The position numbers were made by a program, and so were the translations under genes. From positions 7,850 to 71,849 of the forward strand of contig JBALVT010000003.1 in NCBI GenBank assembly GCA_036961345.1: a stretch of DNA of 64,000 nt, read 5' to 3'. Shown piece after piece: positions 53,832-62,488 of the stretch. The stretch comes from JBALVT01 sp036961345 (lineage in GTDB: Bacteria > Pseudomonadota > Gammaproteobacteria > Pseudomonadales > Halieaceae). The notes below the pieces were generated by a model. It worked only from the letters and a program-made list of their open reading frames with translations. It did no database searches and had not been told where the DNA came from. Each line of letters opens with the position of its first letter. The stretch's first letter is position 1.

Positions 53832-54833
53832 ATGAAATTCTCCGCGACAGGTGCTTTCCAGAGCCTTTTTATATCAACCCTGCTAAGCCTGTTATGGGTT
53901 GGAGCAGCCAATGCACAGTGGCTGAAGGCCTCACGTACGCTAATGGGGACCCAGGTCAGTGTAGAAATATGGTCAGAGGATATCGTGACGGGACGCGACG
54001 CCATTGAAAAGGTTTTTGCCGAGATCGAACGGCTGGATTTAATGATGAACCCCTGGAATGTTGAGAGTGAACTGGCGCGTATCAATCGCGAAGCCGCTTT
54101 ACATCCAGTGACGACCACAGCCGAGATTATTACCGTGATTGACAAGGCGCTCTATTATTCCCGTCTTAGCGATGGGGCTTTTGATATCAGTTTCGCCTCT
54201 GTTGGCCAGTATTATGACTATAGAGAGGGTAAATCGCCGGATGCCAAGAAGCTGGCGTCTGAGCGGGAAAATATAGATTTTCGGACTATAGAGCTGGACG
54301 TTGCTGATTCGACTATTCGCTATACCAAGCCCGGATTGCAAATTGATTTGGGCGGGATTGCAAAAGGTTATGCGGTGGATCGAGGCATAGGCATTTTGCA
54401 GGAACTGGGGATAGAGTCTGCGGTGATCGCTGCCGGAGGAGACAGCCGAATACTGGGCAGCATGGCGGACAGGCCGCGAATTATAGGCATTCGGCACCCT
54501 CGTAAAAAAAATGAACACGCCGTACTCATGCCCCTGGTCGATACCGCCATTTCCACCTCTGGCGATTACGAGCGCTATTTTGTGAAGGATGGAATACGCT
54601 TTCATCATATTCTTGAGCCCTCGACGGGGGAGGCGTCCCGTGGCGTACAAAGCGCCAGCGTAATCGCAGCGTATGCGCTGGATACGGACGCGCTATCAAC
54701 CACAGTTTTTGTATTAGGCGTGGAGCGCGGGCTTGAGCTTGTCAATCGCCTGGAGGGCGTGGACGCCATCGTAATCGATGGCGAGGGTAAACTGCACTAT
54801 TCCCAGGAGCTATTGCTTAGTACCAGGCCGTGA
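53832..54833 (+). CDS. apbE: FAD:protein FMN transferase
   Basis: Periplasmic Mg-dependent enzyme that takes FMN from FAD and attaches it to Ser/Thr of exported proteins. The 333-residue precursor has a signal peptide (SLFISTLLSLLWVGAANAQ) without a lipobox Cys. Family motifs: SRTLMGTQVSVEIW, DLGGIAKGYAVDRGI, AVIAAGGDSRILG, ISTSGDYERYF, RFHHILEPSTGEAS and LDTDALSTTVFVLG (Asp and Thr of the metal site). The gene converges on DUF3570 with a 17-base overlap at the stops, so its partner is probably a product of the opposite operon. No standard acceptor such as an NqrC-like or FMN-binding-domain protein is nearby. Confidence 0.93.
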   Translation: MKFSATGAFQSLFISTLLSLLWVGAANAQWLKASRTLMGTQVSVEIWSEDIVTGRDAIEKVFAEIERLDLMMNPWNVESELARINREAALHPVTTTAEIITVIDKALYYSRLSDGAFDISFASVGQYYDYREGKSPDAKKLASERENIDFRTIELDVADSTIRYTKPGLQIDLGGIAKGYAVDRGIGILQELGIESAVIAAGGDSRILGSMADRPRIIGIRHPRKKNEHAVLMPLVDTAISTSGDYERYFVKDGIRFHHILEPSTGEASRGVQSASVIAAYALDTDALSTTVFVLGVERGLELVNRLEGVDAIVIDGEGKLHYSQELLLSTRP

Positions 54834-55962
54834 AGAGTATTTTAAATACATCAGCTTCGAAGTCGTAGAGTTTTTCTTCTCCGACCGGAGAGTTCACATC
54901 TGTCAGATCGCTAAAATTATCATAATCAAACCAGATTCGATCCCACTGTAATGAAATGCCTGCTTTGTCCAACCATCGGTTGCTAACGTCGCGTGAATAA
55001 CTCAAGTGAAGTGAAAGGGTGTGGTCGGTGAATTCGCTGAGTTCTTTGTCCCTTGCGCGGTAGTCCTTATCGTCCTGGGAGGAAACGATGAACAGATCGC
55101 TGTAGAAATCAGCAGCGCCTTGCTGGTAATACCGGTACTTTAGATCGCCGGTCCAGTTTTCAAAAAACACATGGGTGTAAATTATCTGCGCGGTATGGGC
55201 GTCAATTCCCCAATCATCAGTGAAGTAGCGATAACTGCCGCCCGCGCTGGCATGCCAGGGTAGACGATAGCGGAATCGGATTGCCGCCGCATCGCTGGTG
55301 CGGGTTTTGGGGTAAACCTCCTGGGCAAGTTGGTACCCAGCCTCGGGGTCTAGCGGGTCGCTTAAGTAGCGATAACTGCGGTATGGATTGTTCAGAAAGC
55401 CTTCATCGGTAATAAGCTCGTAATTGAAACCCAGAATGAGCTCGGGGGTGACGATCTGACTCACACCCAGACGATAACTATCACGGCTTATTTCTTCGGC
55501 AAATTCGTCGTTCCCGTTTTGAAAAACCTCATCTTCACCTCGGGCATAGCCCAGGGAAACGTTAGTTAAATCACCGAAGAAGTCCTGACTAATATTGAAG
55601 TAGTAGGTTTGCGCCTGATAGTCGCTTTCATCGCTGTCCGTGTAGCCGGCGCTTAATATACTCTTGTCATACAGATAATTAGCGCCAATGGAATATTCTG
55701 TGCGCTCTTCTTTGTAGGCTGAAGCGCCGCTGGTAACCACATCTATCGAGGCGCTACTGATGTTGTCTACGTAGTAGTTTCCACTGATTGAGACAGTTTC
55801 CTTGAAATTTTTTCTGACCAATATCGAAGGCCCGTCGACAGTAACGCCGCCACCATCGTATCGGTGATACATTGCGTCTGCTCGCTCTTCTGGCAATACG
55901 GCACCGTGTGCCGCAGCCGCACAATATAAAACGAGGACGAAGGCTAATCTAATTGCAACCAC
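54817..55962 (-). CDS. DUF3570 outer-membrane beta-barrel protein
   Basis: The ~381-residue protein has a signal peptide (VAIRLAFVLVLYCAAAAHGA) and a beta-rich body of alternating polar/hydrophobic strands, ending in the aromatic FKILFTAWY, which suits a BAM signal for outer-membrane insertion. DUF3570 is the matching family. The start is a GTG at 55962 with GGAGG eight bases upstream; that site lies inside the Gly-rich tail coding sequence of the DUF4266 gene. Near the N-terminus are DNISSAS (66-72) and DVVTSGAS (74-81), which resemble acceptor motifs for ApbE (D-x-x-S/T-G-A-S/T). The apbE gene is adjacent. Confidence 0.85.
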   Translation of the reverse strand: MVAIRLAFVLVLYCAAAAHGAVLPEERADAMYHRYDGGGVTVDGPSILVRKNFKETVSISGNYYVDNISSASIDVVTSGASAYKEERTEYSIGANYLYDKSILSAGYTDSDESDYQAQTYYFNISQDFFGDLTNVSLGYARGEDEVFQNGNDEFAEEISRDSYRLGVSQIVTPELILGFNYELITDEGFLNNPYRSYRYLSDPLDPEAGYQLAQEVYPKTRTSDAAAIRFRYRLPWHASAGGSYRYFTDDWGIDAHTAQIIYTHVFFENWTGDLKYRYYQQGAADFYSDLFIVSSQDDKDYRARDKELSEFTDHTLSLHLSYSRDVSNRWLDKAGISLQWDRIWFDYDNFSDLTDVNSPVGEEKLYDFEADVFKILFTAWY

Positions 55963-56173
55963 AGCCACCGCCTCCACCGCCCTCTGCACCACGTGCACCC
56001 TCGCGTGCCTGATACACATGGTGGCCATATCCTTCGGCAATTGGATCTCTTTCAAAGCTCATGATTGGGTCCGCCATATTCTGTCGCTCGTAGGGCTTCA
56101 CCCATGGTTCGACACCACAGGCGCTAACAAGCGGCATTAGCAATAGTAGCGACAATAACCTTAGCGTCTTCAT
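55949..56173 (-). CDS. DUF4266 lipoprotein with Gly-rich CGC tail
   Basis: A 74-residue precursor with lipobox SAC (Cys19), so about 56 residues in the mature form. The C-terminus is GGGGGGCGCN with Cys71 and Cys73. Middle region: VEPWVKPYERQNMADPIMSFERDPIAEGYGHHVYQAREG, in which the motif PW-KPYE--NLADP-M is the DUF4266 signature. AAGGA precedes the ATG. It overlaps DUF3570 by 14 bases and follows the TlpA-like gene after four bases; the pair DUF4266-DUF3570 is a recurring neighbourhood. Cys-Gly-Cys could bind a metal or be a TlpA substrate. Confidence 0.85.
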   Translation of the reverse strand: MKTLRLLSLLLLMPLVSACGVEPWVKPYERQNMADPIMSFERDPIAEGYGHHVYQAREGARGAEGGGGGGCGCN

Positions 56174-56177
56174 CGGC

Positions 56178-56660
56178 TTATTCCTTGATTAGTGTACGCA
56201 CCTGTTTTTCATATTCGTGTTCATAGCCTGGTTTGTAACCGCGGTGCATAAAGCGAATGTCACCGTTGCGGTCTACCAGAACGGTAACTGGCATTGCATC
56301 GACGTCATACAGTTCACTCACCAGATTGGAGTCGTCAAAGAGGATTGGGAAAGAGACGGGGATATCGCGCAGAATTTTGTCGGCCATCTTGCGATCCTGC
56401 TCCACGTTGACGCCGAAAACTGTAAATCCCATAGGTTGATATTTCTGATGGATGGCGTCCAAATGCGGCATCTCCTGTCTACAGGGGCCGCACCAGGAGG
56501 CCCAGAAATTTATTAGTACCACCTGTCCGCGGTATTCGCTGAGCCGAATGTTTTCACCGCCGGCGCTTTTTAATGTGAAGTTTTCGGCTGGCCCAGTGTC
56601 GGTGACCGCCAGGGTCGATGATGCGTATACCAGCATGAATAGAAGTAGAATGTTTTTCAT
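56178..56660 (-). CDS. TlpA-like thioredoxin-fold protein, exported
   Basis: A 160-residue precursor with a signal peptide (KNILLLFMLVYASSTLA) and a thioredoxin fold containing FWASWCGPCRQEMPHLD (Cys57, Cys60), the cis-Pro region DAMPVTVLVDRNGD, and the extra strand typical of TlpA/ResA. It probably reduces disulfides or apocytochrome cysteines in the periplasm. It sits between a beta-barrel gene (25 bases upstream) and DUF4266 (four bases downstream), suggesting partners in the same operon. Confidence 0.9.
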   Translation of the reverse strand: MKNILLLFMLVYASSTLAVTDTGPAENFTLKSAGGENIRLSEYRGQVVLINFWASWCGPCRQEMPHLDAIHQKYQPMGFTVFGVNVEQDRKMADKILRDIPVSFPILFDDSNLVSELYDVDAMPVTVLVDRNGDIRFMHRGYKPGYEHEYEKQVRTLIKE

Positions 56661-56685
56661 TGTTAGCCCCGGGGTGTCTCTTGTT

Positions 56686-57330
56686 TTAGAAAAAGAAAGT
56701 AATGCCTGTGGTCAGTTCAATATTGTTAGTCGTCTCATCTTTGCCAAAGGTATCCCGGTCAAAAATGTGGTCGCGTACATCAATCCGCCAGGCTATCGTG
56801 TCATTGAGGAGCAATCGATAGCCCGCTCCAACTGAAATAGTAAACCAGCTATCGCCCAGGAATTCGGTGCTGCCCACGCCGCCGATAAAGTACAGATCAG
56901 ACTTCAGGGCTGTATTGCCAAAGACAAAAACTTCACCGGGTAGTGCGTTCCAGCCCAGATTTAGGTCGTAGTAGGTATAATCCCGATCGCTGTCTTTAAA
57001 CAAGGGGGCTCCCCCACTGAGCTTTTCGTAACTGGTTAGATCTCCCTCGGAGCTCCCAATGCTTGCCTCAAAAAAGAAGTCCTCTGTGATGTGCCAGGCT
57101 CCGCGCAACCCATAAACAACCTCGCTTTCGAAATCCTGGATACTGAGAATGCCGACAAAAGGGCCCACTTCGAAATTTTCAGTATCGATCTTGGCAGTGG
57201 TGATCTCTCGCCGATCAATCTCGGGGTCGATAACCTGTAGAGGCTCTGGCTGTTCATCGGCATAGCTATAGCCGGACAGTGTAGTGTAAAAAGCGACCGC
57301 TAGTAGAAGGCGCTTATTCCAATTTTCCAT
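56686..57330 (-). CDS. Outer-membrane beta-barrel protein (myxobacterial-type OMP family)
   Basis: A 214-residue precursor with a signal peptide (LLLAVAFYTTLSGYSYA) and a beta-barrel domain (FEVGPFVGILSIQDFES..., YGLRGAWHITEDFFFEASIG, WFTISVGAGYRLLLNDTIAWRIDVRDHIF). The C-terminus IELTTGITFFF ends in Phe. It resembles the outer membrane beta-barrel family that pairs with SH3-domain proteins. The ATG lies 31 bases inside the upstream SH3/barrel gene, with GAGG seven bases before it. Confidence 0.8.
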   Translation of the reverse strand: MENWNKRLLLAVAFYTTLSGYSYADEQPEPLQVIDPEIDRREITTAKIDTENFEVGPFVGILSIQDFESEVVYGLRGAWHITEDFFFEASIGSSEGDLTSYEKLSGGAPLFKDSDRDYTYYDLNLGWNALPGEVFVFGNTALKSDLYFIGGVGSTEFLGDSWFTISVGAGYRLLLNDTIAWRIDVRDHIFDRDTFGKDETTNNIELTTGITFFF

Positions 57331-58085
57331 TCGTCGACCTCATCGTCATCGTCGCGATCAGTCATGATCACGTAGTGTTTATATTGCAAACGCAGTAGTA
57401 GGCGCTTGCTCAAATGTATCCGTATGCCAGCACCTACGCTGGCGGTTGAGTCTGTACGATCCTCAGTTTCTACCAGGGATGATCGGGGATTGGTTTCGCG
57501 TACTCCCCCGCCAATGGTTAGAAATGGCGAATAGCGTTTATCGGGAAACATCTGGTGAACGATACTGGCGGTCACCATTTTCCCATCGGAAAAATCACCA
57601 AAATTCTCGGTCGCTGCCACTTCCAGGGATAAGTTTCGCGTAAAGTGCCAGCCTACATAGCCGGTAATCGCATCGGAGCTGTCGTAGTCTCCCGCCATGA
57701 TGCCAAATTCCCAGGTACGATTGGCGAAGCTTTCCAGGTCTGGACTCTTGAAATTTAGCGGTTCACCGTCTGAGTTAAGGGTCGCTCCGATGTCGTCCAC
57801 GTGAACCCAGCCCTCAATCCCACGTTGATTACGAATTTTAATCCAGTCGGTGCGACGCTTGAGTAACTCAATGGTTTCACCACGCTCTGCAATATAGAAA
57901 ACGGGGTAGCCGCGCCCGGGCTGCGTACGCATTTCGATATAGGGCTGAGCTACGACGGACTGCATGGCCGCTTCCGGTTCGTCCGCCTGGGATATCGTGC
58001 TGCCCAGGCAAAGCAACAACACCAGCACCAGGTTGCCAAGAGTTTGGGCGTGGCGCGTACTATGGTTGTTTTTGTATGCCTGCAT
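57300..58085 (-). CDS. SH3-domain beta-barrel outer-membrane protein
   Basis: About 261 residues: signal peptide (ending SQADEP), a bacterial SH3 domain at ~45-100 (YIEMRTQPGRGYPVFYIAERG, WIKIRNQRGIEGWVHVDDI), then a barrel of about 140 residues (ITGYVGWHFTRNLSLEVAATENFGD, RLLLRLQYKHYVIMTDRDDDD) ending WKIGISAFY. SH3 could bind periplasmic cell-wall material. ATG 58085 is preferred; a TTG at 58115 would overlap the upstream gene. The next gene begins inside its end, a 31-base overlap. Confidence 0.8.
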   Translation of the reverse strand: MQAYKNNHSTRHAQTLGNLVLVLLLCLGSTISQADEPEAAMQSVVAQPYIEMRTQPGRGYPVFYIAERGETIELLKRRTDWIKIRNQRGIEGWVHVDDIGATLNSDGEPLNFKSPDLESFANRTWEFGIMAGDYDSSDAITGYVGWHFTRNLSLEVAATENFGDFSDGKMVTASIVHQMFPDKRYSPFLTIGGGVRETNPRSSLVETEDRTDSTASVGAGIRIHLSKRLLLRLQYKHYVIMTDRDDDDEVDEWKIGISAFY

Positions 58086-58107
58086 GCCCACTTGTATACC
58101 GTTATTT

Positions 58108-60915
58108 TTATTCAATCAGGCGAGCATCGAATGGATTGTTATAGTACTGGGCACCGATATCCAGCCACTCGGATATAAGCCGCAATTCACTGGCGCTCAA
58201 CAGGCCCCGATGATCCACCGTATTGGTGGTTGCGGGCACTGGTATGCCGCCGTCTTCCGTGCAATTGTCCGGTAGCGCAGGTACGGCGTCGGGCCCGCAA
58301 GCTCCACCCTCAAAACAATTTAAAAAGCCGTCACTTTGGTTGGCAAAGCCGGCACGCATTCTTGTGCCCACTGACAGTGTTAGCGTTGTGCTGAGTATAT
58401 TGCCCTGCTCATCCACTTCACTGCAAACTCGCTGGCGTTCGGCCAGGGCTCCGGCTGTCGTAATCCATTGCGCCGAGTCGATATCCAATAGCTCACGATA
58501 AGAGCGGTAGTGGTCGGGGTCAATAGCGGAAGGAGAATTGGTGAGGTCAAGTTGGCCAGCCGCCACACTGGTATCGCCCGCAGTTGCATGGCAGCCTACG
58601 CATGTGTCGATCATATTGCCGCTGCCATCGTCTACTGCGCTGCGTACTCGCTGCCAAATGGGCTGTATGTGGTCGATATAATTAATCACGATACGGCTGG
58701 GTTCTCCAGGGTCCAAATTGTTTACAATAATCGGTTTGTCCGCTGGAATATCCGTCCAGTCAGGATCGTATTCCCGATCGAGAATGTCCGGGTCCCGGGT
58801 CAGGGTTGGTGCGCTCCATTCATCGGTATAAGAAGGGGCCAGCGTCAATTGCCTGTCCGGTGCCGTTTCGTTGCCCATGGGCCTGTGAAAGTCCCATACC
58901 TGGGCCATTGTCTGTCCCACTTCGGTGGCGAAAAGGTCGGTTGAGTCGGTTCCACTAAAACCAGTAACACCGTTTGGTAGCGCCGTGGCGCCGGGGTTGG
59001 ACGCCGTGGGTTGCGAATTGTATCTGCCATGCGGTAAGGGGTTGCCCCCGGAGTGACAGCCGGTGCAGTGCATCACCTCTCCGGGGCCCAGTTGCAACCA
59101 GTAGTTGTGACGTGGACCAATTCTGCGGCCCTGGACATCCAGAACACTGAAGCTGAACGGCCTGTCGGCGGATACGTTCACGGTGACTGAACCATCTGGC
59201 TCTATCGGTGCGTAACCGGTGATCTCGCGAAACGAAAAAGCGGTCGTTACACCAAAGGCAAACTCTGGGATTTCAAACACGTCAGGGTCGGGAATAGGTA
59301 CCGGCTGGAATATTCTCAGAAACCGTGCAGGGCGTGCGGCGAAGGCGGGGTTGCCAGGTTGTGCGTGCTGGGCAATGCCGGCCGGTGAGTTATCCATGCC
59401 GTCCAGGTCGTAAACGCTGTCTATCAATAGCTGGCCCATATTTGCCGCGGCCAGATCGGCGTTAAAACTCAATGGCAGTGGCAAAATCTCGGGGAATTCG
59501 CGCGGCTCAGCGGCGATCACCTCGGTAATAATAAATCCTTCCTGACCGACGACAACCGGTAACTGTGTGTCGTTGGCGGGGTCGTAAATCCAGGCGCCAT
59601 ACAGGGGAGGGGCTACGACGGTGTTGTCGGCTTGTAGTTTGCAGGGCTGGAAATCGCCGGCCTGAGCGGCTTGATCGGGGTCGGTAAGGTTTGCGTCTTC
59701 GGCTATTACACGACAATCAGCCCAGGTCACCAGCAGGCGTCCGGTGCCATCGCGCAGCGGGTAAACTGAACCAAATTGACCCCCCTGCGAGAGCAGTCCG
59801 TCGGTTCGTATTTCGGTATTGGTTAGCGACACATGTCCGGGTCCGGCTGCGCCCTGATTTTCCCAGGTAGGCTGGTCCCGCTCTGTAAAATTTTCTGTGT
59901 CGATAATAATAAGCTCGCCGCCGAAAGTAGTTGAGCTAAAAGGTTTGGCGACACTAATCAGTCGCCCGTCGTCCAGTTCTCTGGGCGCCATGAATTCGAT
60001 CGCGCTGTCGTTGGTGCCGGTATTTTGGCTGTGAAAGCCATACAGCGGTGATAATTCCAATCCTGAGGGGCTCACCCGGAACAGACTGATGTGATTGCTG
60101 GCGGTGTTGTTCCAGCGGCTGAACACAATTTCCCCTGAGGAAAGCACAGCGGCGTCCAGGTCGTGGCTTAAATTGAAAGAAATCTGTTTGAATTCGGCAT
60201 CGCGTAATTGCGGATCATAAATATGCAACACTGCAGCTGGGTCATTACCGCTTTCGGTAAGCGCGGCGAATATCTGGCTGCGGCTCTCGTCAAGTTGCCT
60301 GGCCTGGCTGGCAACCTGTCGTGTGGAGCTAAACAAAATTCGATCGTCTGTTAGAAAGTGTGGTGCTATATCGTGGCCACCACCTGTTTCCACGCCTTCA
60401 TTTCGTTTGATACGCGATGGGATGAGGTATTGGGGTTCCAGAGACTCCAGGTTCAGGGTCCATAGATTCCAGGTTGTGCGTTCGAGGTTGTCATCTATAG
60501 GCTGGGGTACCGCGCGAACGGCAAAAATCAGAGTGCTGCCGTCAAAAGAGCTGTCCACGCCTTTGATGTCTATGGCGATTTCTTCAGCGGCAATACCTTC
60601 TTCTTCAGCAACTACCTGGGCTATCAGCCTGGTAATGTCAGTTTCATCCGCGCTGGCAGCAGAACGATCTCTCACAAACAGCTGCGCACCGGGTGCAAAT
60701 TCCAGCGGATTCCTCAGGTCGGTGGGCTCTTCAGGCAGGGGGCGTTTGATATAGGCGATGGGTATTTCCAATACCACGGGATCTTCGCCCTGGCTGTCTT
60801 TGGAAATGCTCACGCCACCGCCACCGCCACCGGTGCAGCCAACGGCAAATACGATCGGAATTAGCGGAGCAAGGGTGCCAAATAATGCTCCCGAAATTTG
60901 CCCAATTTTCTTCAT
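58108..60915 (-). CDS. HzsA-related diheme lipoprotein
   Basis: A 935-residue exported protein. Lipobox VGC (Cys27) precedes a Gly stretch. The N-terminal two thirds look like beta-propeller repeats (STLIFAVRAVP, ILFSSTRQ, GEIVFSRWN, RLISVAK). Two haem c motifs follow, CTGCH (617-621) and CVGCH (772-776), with EVMHCTGCHSGGNPLPHGRY the characteristic first site. The combination fits the family annotated as related to hydrazine synthase alpha subunit middle domain, though this is a naming relation, not evidence for hydrazine synthesis. A TATAAT box on the minus strand lies at 60938-60943. It heads the six-gene operon. Confidence 0.85.
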   Translation of the reverse strand: MKKIGQISGALFGTLAPLIPIVFAVGCTGGGGGGVSISKDSQGEDPVVLEIPIAYIKRPLPEEPTDLRNPLEFAPGAQLFVRDRSAASADETDITRLIAQVVAEEEGIAAEEIAIDIKGVDSSFDGSTLIFAVRAVPQPIDDNLERTTWNLWTLNLESLEPQYLIPSRIKRNEGVETGGGHDIAPHFLTDDRILFSSTRQVASQARQLDESRSQIFAALTESGNDPAAVLHIYDPQLRDAEFKQISFNLSHDLDAAVLSSGEIVFSRWNNTASNHISLFRVSPSGLELSPLYGFHSQNTGTNDSAIEFMAPRELDDGRLISVAKPFSSTTFGGELIIIDTENFTERDQPTWENQGAAGPGHVSLTNTEIRTDGLLSQGGQFGSVYPLRDGTGRLLVTWADCRVIAEDANLTDPDQAAQAGDFQPCKLQADNTVVAPPLYGAWIYDPANDTQLPVVVGQEGFIITEVIAAEPREFPEILPLPLSFNADLAAANMGQLLIDSVYDLDGMDNSPAGIAQHAQPGNPAFAARPARFLRIFQPVPIPDPDVFEIPEFAFGVTTAFSFREITGYAPIEPDGSVTVNVSADRPFSFSVLDVQGRRIGPRHNYWLQLGPGEVMHCTGCHSGGNPLPHGRYNSQPTASNPGATALPNGVTGFSGTDSTDLFATEVGQTMAQVWDFHRPMGNETAPDRQLTLAPSYTDEWSAPTLTRDPDILDREYDPDWTDIPADKPIIVNNLDPGEPSRIVINYIDHIQPIWQRVRSAVDDGSGNMIDTCVGCHATAGDTSVAAGQLDLTNSPSAIDPDHYRSYRELLDIDSAQWITTAGALAERQRVCSEVDEQGNILSTTLTLSVGTRMRAGFANQSDGFLNCFEGGACGPDAVPALPDNCTEDGGIPVPATTNTVDHRGLLSASELRLISEWLDIGAQYYNNPFDARLIE

Positions 60916-60937
60916 TTTCCAGTTATTACCTGTGGTT

Positions 60938-60943
60938 ATTATA
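60938..60943 (-). promoter_or_regulatory. -10 box upstream of the HzsA-related operon
   Basis: A perfect TATAAT on the minus strand, 23 bases before the ATG at 60915. The matching -35 region (TTTATC, 17 bases upstream) is weak, so activation by a regulator is possible. The 289-base divergent spacer (60916-61204) otherwise holds AT-rich sequence with no recognised operator. Confidence 0.4.
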
Positions 60944-61204
60944 CTAAAAACAGCGAGACCGATAAAATAAATCCTTTAGAATCAGGTAGATAGAAATATT
61001 TTTTGATTTGATCATCTATTCTGGCCCTATTGTGATACCGTTTGCAATATAAAAAGTACAAACAGTTAGGGAATATAAACACCTCCAGCAGCCATATGAT
61101 GCACGACAAATTTGGGGGATTTTTAATCGCGGGACCCGCTTATCCGCGTTAACGAGGTTTGACAAATCAGCTGACACTGATTCGCCACTTTTGAGGCCTG
61201 GTTG

Positions 61205-62476
61205 ATGGATTGGGGCAAGCATTTTTTAAACATTTTTTTGGTATTTGCATTGTTTTCCGAGCTCGGTTACGCCGGGCCTCGTGAGCAGGCTATACGCATT
61301 CACGATCGCTTGACCGGCGTGCCGGCCAGCGATGCGATGTTGGATGTGATGGAAAGCGCCATCGGCGGAAGCGGGGGTGCAGTGACAGCTGCTCTGTATG
61401 CCATCGACGGTGCGCCCGATCTACAGGCCACCGGAGATTTCTACACGGTTACCTTGAAGAACTGGGCAACCCCCTGGAGCAATGAAGCCCAGGACAGTTT
61501 TGCGCCACTGAACGATTACAGTGCAACCGTCATTGGCATGGCGCGAGACGAAATAGATTTTAGGCAATTGCTGTCGGCGGATATTATGTACCGTGGAGCG
61601 ATCGCAGGGATACCTGCCTATTCTGGCAGTAACAATGATCACTATGAATTCCTGGAAGCATCCGGGCGAAATCTGGGCGATCCCGATGTCCTGGTAAGAG
61701 ATCTTCAGAGCAGCGTCACCAGCCTTCCCCAATCCGCAGTTGCGGGTGTTATGACCACGCGAGCTGCGGCGCGTTCCTTCTTTGTTGATGGTACCAACCG
61801 TGCGATGTTCCGTTTCACGCTATTGAATCACCTGTGCATGGACCTGGAACAACTCAAGGACGGCAGCAGGCCACCCGATCGAATCAGGCAAGATGTGTCG
61901 CGCAGTCCTGGCGGTGATAGCGCGTTATTTCTGAATCAATGTGTTACCTGCCACAGCGGTATGGACCCAATGGCCCAGGCATTTGCCTATTATGATTTCC
62001 CGTATCCGGCAGAGGAGGAATTTCCCAATCTTGAGTTGGACGCTCGTAAGGACATGGGAAATATTGTGTACACCGAGGGAGTGGTGCAAGCCAAGTATTC
62101 GATTAACTCAGCAACCTTTGCCACTGGTTATGTCACGCCGAATAACCATTGGACCAATTACTGGCGCCTGGGGGATAACAGCGGGCGCGTTGGCTGGCAC
62201 GGGGACGCTGCAAATACGGGTGCCTTTGATTTGGCCGTAAACCCGGCCTACTCCGAGGGAGACGGCGCGGCTTCGCTGGGTTCTGAACTTGCCAACTCCG
62301 ATGCATATACGTATTGCCAGGTGAAAAAAGTGTTCCGTACAGTTTGTTTGCGTGAGCCGATGGCGACCGCGACCGAAGAAGCCGCGGTAGATGGATTTGC
62401 CAGCACCTTTGATGTCGGTGGCAATATTAAACAGGTCTTCGCGGAAGTGGCGGGTTATTGCGCCAGCCATCTTTAG
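61205..62476 (+). CDS. DUF1588-like exported monoheme protein
   Basis: A 423-residue exported protein with a signal peptide (HFLNIFLVFALFSELGYA). One haem c site, NQCVTCHSGMDPMAQAFAYYDF (CVTCH 246-250), with IDP-like continuation matches the C-terminal region of DUF1588 proteins (C-ACH--IDP-GFALE-FD). Preceding segments (VAGVMTTRAAARSFFVDGTNRAMFRFTLLNHLC) also resemble that family. ATG 61205 has GAGG eight bases upstream. It is divergent from the HzsA-related operon and 12 bases before the LamG gene. Confidence 0.8.
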   Translation: MDWGKHFLNIFLVFALFSELGYAGPREQAIRIHDRLTGVPASDAMLDVMESAIGGSGGAVTAALYAIDGAPDLQATGDFYTVTLKNWATPWSNEAQDSFAPLNDYSATVIGMARDEIDFRQLLSADIMYRGAIAGIPAYSGSNNDHYEFLEASGRNLGDPDVLVRDLQSSVTSLPQSAVAGVMTTRAAARSFFVDGTNRAMFRFTLLNHLCMDLEQLKDGSRPPDRIRQDVSRSPGGDSALFLNQCVTCHSGMDPMAQAFAYYDFPYPAEEEFPNLELDARKDMGNIVYTEGVVQAKYSINSATFATGYVTPNNHWTNYWRLGDNSGRVGWHGDAANTGAFDLAVNPAYSEGDGAASLGSELANSDAYTYCQVKKVFRTVCLREPMATATEEAAVDGFASTFDVGGNIKQVFAEVAGYCASHL

Positions 62477-62488
62477 GGAGAACTGATA

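Noticed and set aside
58108..60915. Hydrazine synthase and anammox metabolism
   Set aside because: Similarity is to a domain family name only; no other hydrazine-cycle gene and a gammaproteobacterial setting.
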